In this document: positions 9,457 through 12,154 of the stretch, piece by piece | How the letters are laid out: every line of letters starts with the position of its first letter | Numbering within the stretch: position 1 is the stretch's first letter | From: Isotricha intestinalis | Lineage: Eukaryota > Ciliophora > Litostomatea > Vestibuliferida > Isotrichidae | NCBI GenBank assembly: GCA_023807065.1 | Contig: JAJJLU010001004.1 | Location: 1-12,154, forward strand | Direction: 5' to 3' | Length of the DNA stretch: 12,154 nucleotides | The notes under the pieces: model-generated | What the model saw: the letters and a program-made list of their open reading frames with translations, nothing else | What the model was told of the DNA's origin: nothing | The model's database searches: none | Translations under genes and position numbers: made by a program

Positions 9457-10704
9457 TTATTTTTCTATTTTAAATGTTTGTTTCATTTTAGAAATGAATA
9501 ATTTTTCTAATTCATTAGAATTAAAAACTGTTTTATCTTTTATAATTAAACCTTCAAATTTAATAAAGAAATCACTAAAATATAAAGTATTAAAAAACAA
9601 AGTATTAATTTTAGTACTTAAGGAAATCTCAGAAAATTTTGGAGCTAAGAAAATAGAATTAACAGTAACTTTACATTGATCATTTTTATTCGAAATTAAA
9701 TTAGGAATTTTCATATCATCATCAATTAAAATAGAAGTTTTATAAAAAACAACATTTTTAATTTTTAAAAATCAATTTTTGAAATATCATCATTTTCACT
9801 AATAATCAAATCAATAGTTTCTAAATTTTTACTTAAATATTCATTATCTTTAGAACTTTTAATTAAAATCGAAATTAAAATATCAATTAATTTTTCTCTT
9901 ATAATTTCAATTGATTCAATTTCATGTTCTTCTTTTAAAAAATCTAAAAAAACTTCTTTAATAAAATTCATTTGATTATTATCATTAGTAACTAAAATTT
10001 TTTTATCAAAAAATTGATATTTAGGATCAATAACTTCATTCATAGAAGAAAAAAATGACTAGTATCAAATCCTTCTCCAATTTTTTTTAATTCTCTTTTT
10101 AAATATTGAGTGATAATATTATTAACAGGAATATTATGAGCACCAATAGGAATAACAATATCAGCATATCTTTTAGTAGGAGCAACAAATTCTTCAAAAT
10201 CAGGTTTTACAAATTTATGATATCTTTCAATTGAAGTTTGTAAATCTCTTCCTCTTTCATTTATATCTCTATTATTCTTGATAAACGAATATCTGAATCA
10301 GTATCAATAAAAATTTTTAAATCTATTAAATTTCTTATTCTACTATCATAAAATGCAAAAATTCCTTCTATCATTATTATCGGACATGATTCAATTTTTA
10401 TTTTATCATTTGACATTTTATTTTCTTTATAATTATATACATTTCTTTCTATTGATTTTCCATTTCTTAAATCTTTTATGTGATTAAAGAGAAGTTCGAA
10501 ATCAAATGCTTGTGGTGTATCAAAATTATATTCTTTTAAATTTGTATCTTTTGGTACTTCTTTGTAATATGAATCCATATTAATTTGTCATATTTTAAAT
10601 TCTGTTATTTGACTTTTTATTTCGTTTAATAATGTTAATTTTCCACATGTTGAACCACCTGCTATTCCTATTAATATTGGTTTTATTAATTTTGGTTCTT
10701 TCAT
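9457..10704 (-). CDS. Uridine kinase with unrecognised C-terminal extension, frame broken
   Basis: This would phosphorylate uridine/cytidine to the monophosphate in pyrimidine salvage. From the ATG at 10704 it shows a P-loop GIAGGSTCGKLTLL, then MDSYYKEV, FDTPQAFDFELLFNHIKDL, MIEGIFAFYDSRIRNL, DLKIFIDTDSDIRLSRI, DINERGRDL and APTKRYADIVIP, the usual uridine kinase order. The residue after the P-loop Lys is Leu (TTA) instead of Ser/Thr. TGA is in frame at 10588-10590. Single missing bases shift the register near 10262-10268 (where the family has RDINERGRD), near 10050 in a T run, and near 9762-9772 in A/T runs. About 170 further residues follow the kinase core (from MNEVIDPKYQFF to FKIEK before the stop at 9457). 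They match neither UPRT nor any other domain I know. The kinase identity is firm; the extension rests on following the register through two shifts. Confidence 0.85.
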
Positions 10705-10935
10705 TTTTTTTTTTTTTTTCTGAATTATTATATAATCTTTTATTTTTTTTATAATATGTAAAAATGTATTTTTTTTTTTTTTCCTTTTTTAAAAGTTTTT
10801 AGTTTTTATAAAAAAAGAAGTTCCAAAATAAAAAAAAAAAATAAAAAATATATTTTCAAAAATTAAATAAAATACTCATTTTTTTTTTCTTAAAGTAAAA
10901 ATTTGAAAATTTTTCTTTTTTTTTGAATTGTTTTT
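10705..10935. promoter_or_regulatory. Intergenic region upstream of uridine kinase
   Basis: These 231 bases hold the promoter of the uridine kinase gene and the 3' end of the coiled-coil gene, both on the minus strand. They show repeated runs of 8-17 T's or A's (for example 10704-10719 and 10769-10780) and no G/C-rich element. No RNA gene or other structure is visible. Confidence 0.35.
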
Positions 10936-12154
10936 TTAACAATTATTTTGATTATAATTTCTAAAAGTAGGTCTAATTTTTCCATAAATTAACTTATCTA
11001 ATTTTGTAATTTGACATTTTAAATCATCATTTTCTTCACATAATTTTCTATTTTCTTCATTTAATCAATTAATTTCATTAGTTTGTATTTGTCCATCACA
11101 TTGATATTAACTTTCACATTTTTTTAATTGTTCATTTTGATTTGCAAGATAATCTCTTTCATCTCTCATTCTAATAACATTTAATTTATGACATTCAACT
11201 TCTTCTTTTAATTTTTGATTTTCTTCATTTAATTTATTTAATTCTGATTTTTTTGAGTCTAATGCATTTTTAATATCAAATTCTCTATCATCAACTAATT
11301 TTAATAATTTATTTTTTGTACATTCAACATTATCAACAATATTATTAATTTTATCTTCATATTCTTTAATTAATTTTTCCTTATCATCATTAAATTTTTG
11401 TTCATATTGTTTAGTCATTAAATCAAAAGAATTTTTCATTTTATAATTTTCTTCATTTTTTTTTGATAAAGTATTTTTTAAATCTTCAATTGTATTATTT
11501 AAATTTGATATTATTTCTTGTTTTTCATTCATATCTTTTTGATATTGATTATTTAATTCATTTCCTTTTTCTTCTAATGATTCAATTTCATGTTTTAAAG
11601 AATCAACTTCAATTTGATGTTCATTATTTAATTCAATTAATTTTTGTTCATAATTATTTTTTAAACTTTCTAATGTTATATTATTATTTCTTTGTATATC
11701 TTCTAATTGTTTAGTTAAGTCATTCATTTGTTCTGTGAATTTAAATTTTAATGAATCTAAATTATTTTGTAATGTTTTATTTTTAAATTCAAGTTCTTCT
11801 TTTTCTTTTCTAAAAACATTTCTTAATTCATTTACATATTCTTTAGAATAATTATCTGCAAAATATAATTTTGAATTTAATACAGTAGAATTTGGTTGAG
11901 TTGAAAAAGTATTTTGTAAAGGTTGATTTATTAATTGATTTTTTTTAAACATTTTTTTGACAAATATTACATTCAAACACAACAACTTATTCTGCAATTT
12001 CTTTTTCTATTAATTCTATTGTATATAATTCTTTTTCTGTTTTATAATAATCTTTATCATAAACATAATTTTTTTTTTTATCAAAGAATATTTTTCTTTC
12101 ATTTGAATTGCTAAAGAAATTTTAAATAATTCAATATTAAAATATAATTTGGTT
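10936..12154 (-). CDS. Coiled-coil protein with CxxC motif, 5' end off the window, frame broken
   Basis: No family recognised. Running leftwards, the protein enters from the window edge (LYFNIELFKISLAIQMKEKYS), then reads NYVYDKDYYKTEKELYTIELIEKEIAE, a CxxC motif (FECNICQKNV), a short Gln/Asn/Thr-rich linker and then over 300 residues of strong coiled coil (LESLKNNYEQKLIELNNEHQ and similar) ending NYNQNNC. The register shifts in an 11-base homopolymer (12069-12079) and near 11948-11950. TAA is in frame at about 11984 and at 11107-11109, and TGA at 11065-11067; coiled-coil sequence continues in the same register past the last two. One alternative is that the coiled-coil gene starts at the ATG at 11952 and a separate upstream gene ends at the TAA near 11984, but the space between would be only about 30 bases. 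A structural or scaffold role is likely but unproven. Confidence 0.65.

Noticed and set aside
9494..9679. Open frame on the + strand
   Set aside because: It lies opposite the uridine kinase C-terminal extension, whose frame is longer and continues through the kinase.
11463..11714. Open frame on the + strand coding hydrophobic sequence
   Set aside because: It is antisense to the minus-strand coiled coil; Gln/Glu/Asn/Lys codons reversed give Leu/Phe/Ile.
153..12154. Ciliate code with TAA/TAG as Gln
   Set aside because: Gln is consistently CAA, including in the Asn/Gln repeat, and the long androglobin frames contain almost no in-frame TAA or TAG. A genome using TAA/TAG for Gln would show them often.
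12135..12154. Telomere at the right end
   Set aside because: The last bases end in TTGGTT with no GGGGATT unit, so the window simply stops inside a gene.

Overview
The window looks like one end of a small ciliate macronuclear chromosome. Four things point that way. It opens with telomere-like CCCCAAT repeats (positions 1-19). The first gene starts only about 130 bases further in. The DNA is extremely A+T-rich with very short gaps between genes. It also carries a homologue of androglobin, a protein linked to motile cilia. Glutamine is written CAA throughout and TAA/TAG are rare inside the reading frames, so the Tetrahymena/Paramecium code (TAA/TAG = Gln) does not fit. A litostome-type ciliate, such as a rumen entodiniomorph, is my best guess; this is inference. 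The right end (12154) shows no telomere, so the piece is cut there.

Layout, left to right: telomere (1-19); a TBC-domain Rab GTPase-activating protein on + (153-1694); a small predicted membrane protein on + (1826-2155); a Rab11-like GTPase on - (2111-2666, tail to tail with the previous gene and overlapping it); a roughly 1,650-residue androglobin homologue on + (2837-7787); a coiled-coil protein with an Asn/Gln-rich repeat and CxxC motifs on + (7965-9360); a uridine kinase with an unrecognised C-terminal region on - (9457-10704); and a coiled-coil protein with a CxxC motif on - (10936 to beyond 12154). Genes sit about 100-250 bases apart. The gaps hold only A/T-rich sequence with long homopolymers, and no RNA gene is visible. 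No gap exceeds 300 bases.

Nearly every gene is interrupted. I count about fourteen single-register frameshifts plus scattered in-frame TAA or TGA codons, yet the protein on both sides of each break is well conserved. Most shifts behave as one missing base, and several lie in or beside A or T runs, which fits homopolymer errors in a low-coverage long-read assembly. Some breaks do not fit that picture: a deletion of about 25 codons in the Rab gene, TAA at two positions where Tyr is strongly expected, and a +1 shift at a TAA codon. I therefore give each gene as its full reconstructed span and state where it breaks.

Functionally the set reads as ordinary ciliate housekeeping: membrane traffic (a Rab and a Rab GAP), a ciliary protein, cytoskeletal-type coiled coils and nucleotide salvage. 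The most interesting item is the androglobin homologue. It keeps the calpain-like domain, the middle beta-rich regions and the C-terminal EPGRA motif, but it appears to have no globin domain at all.
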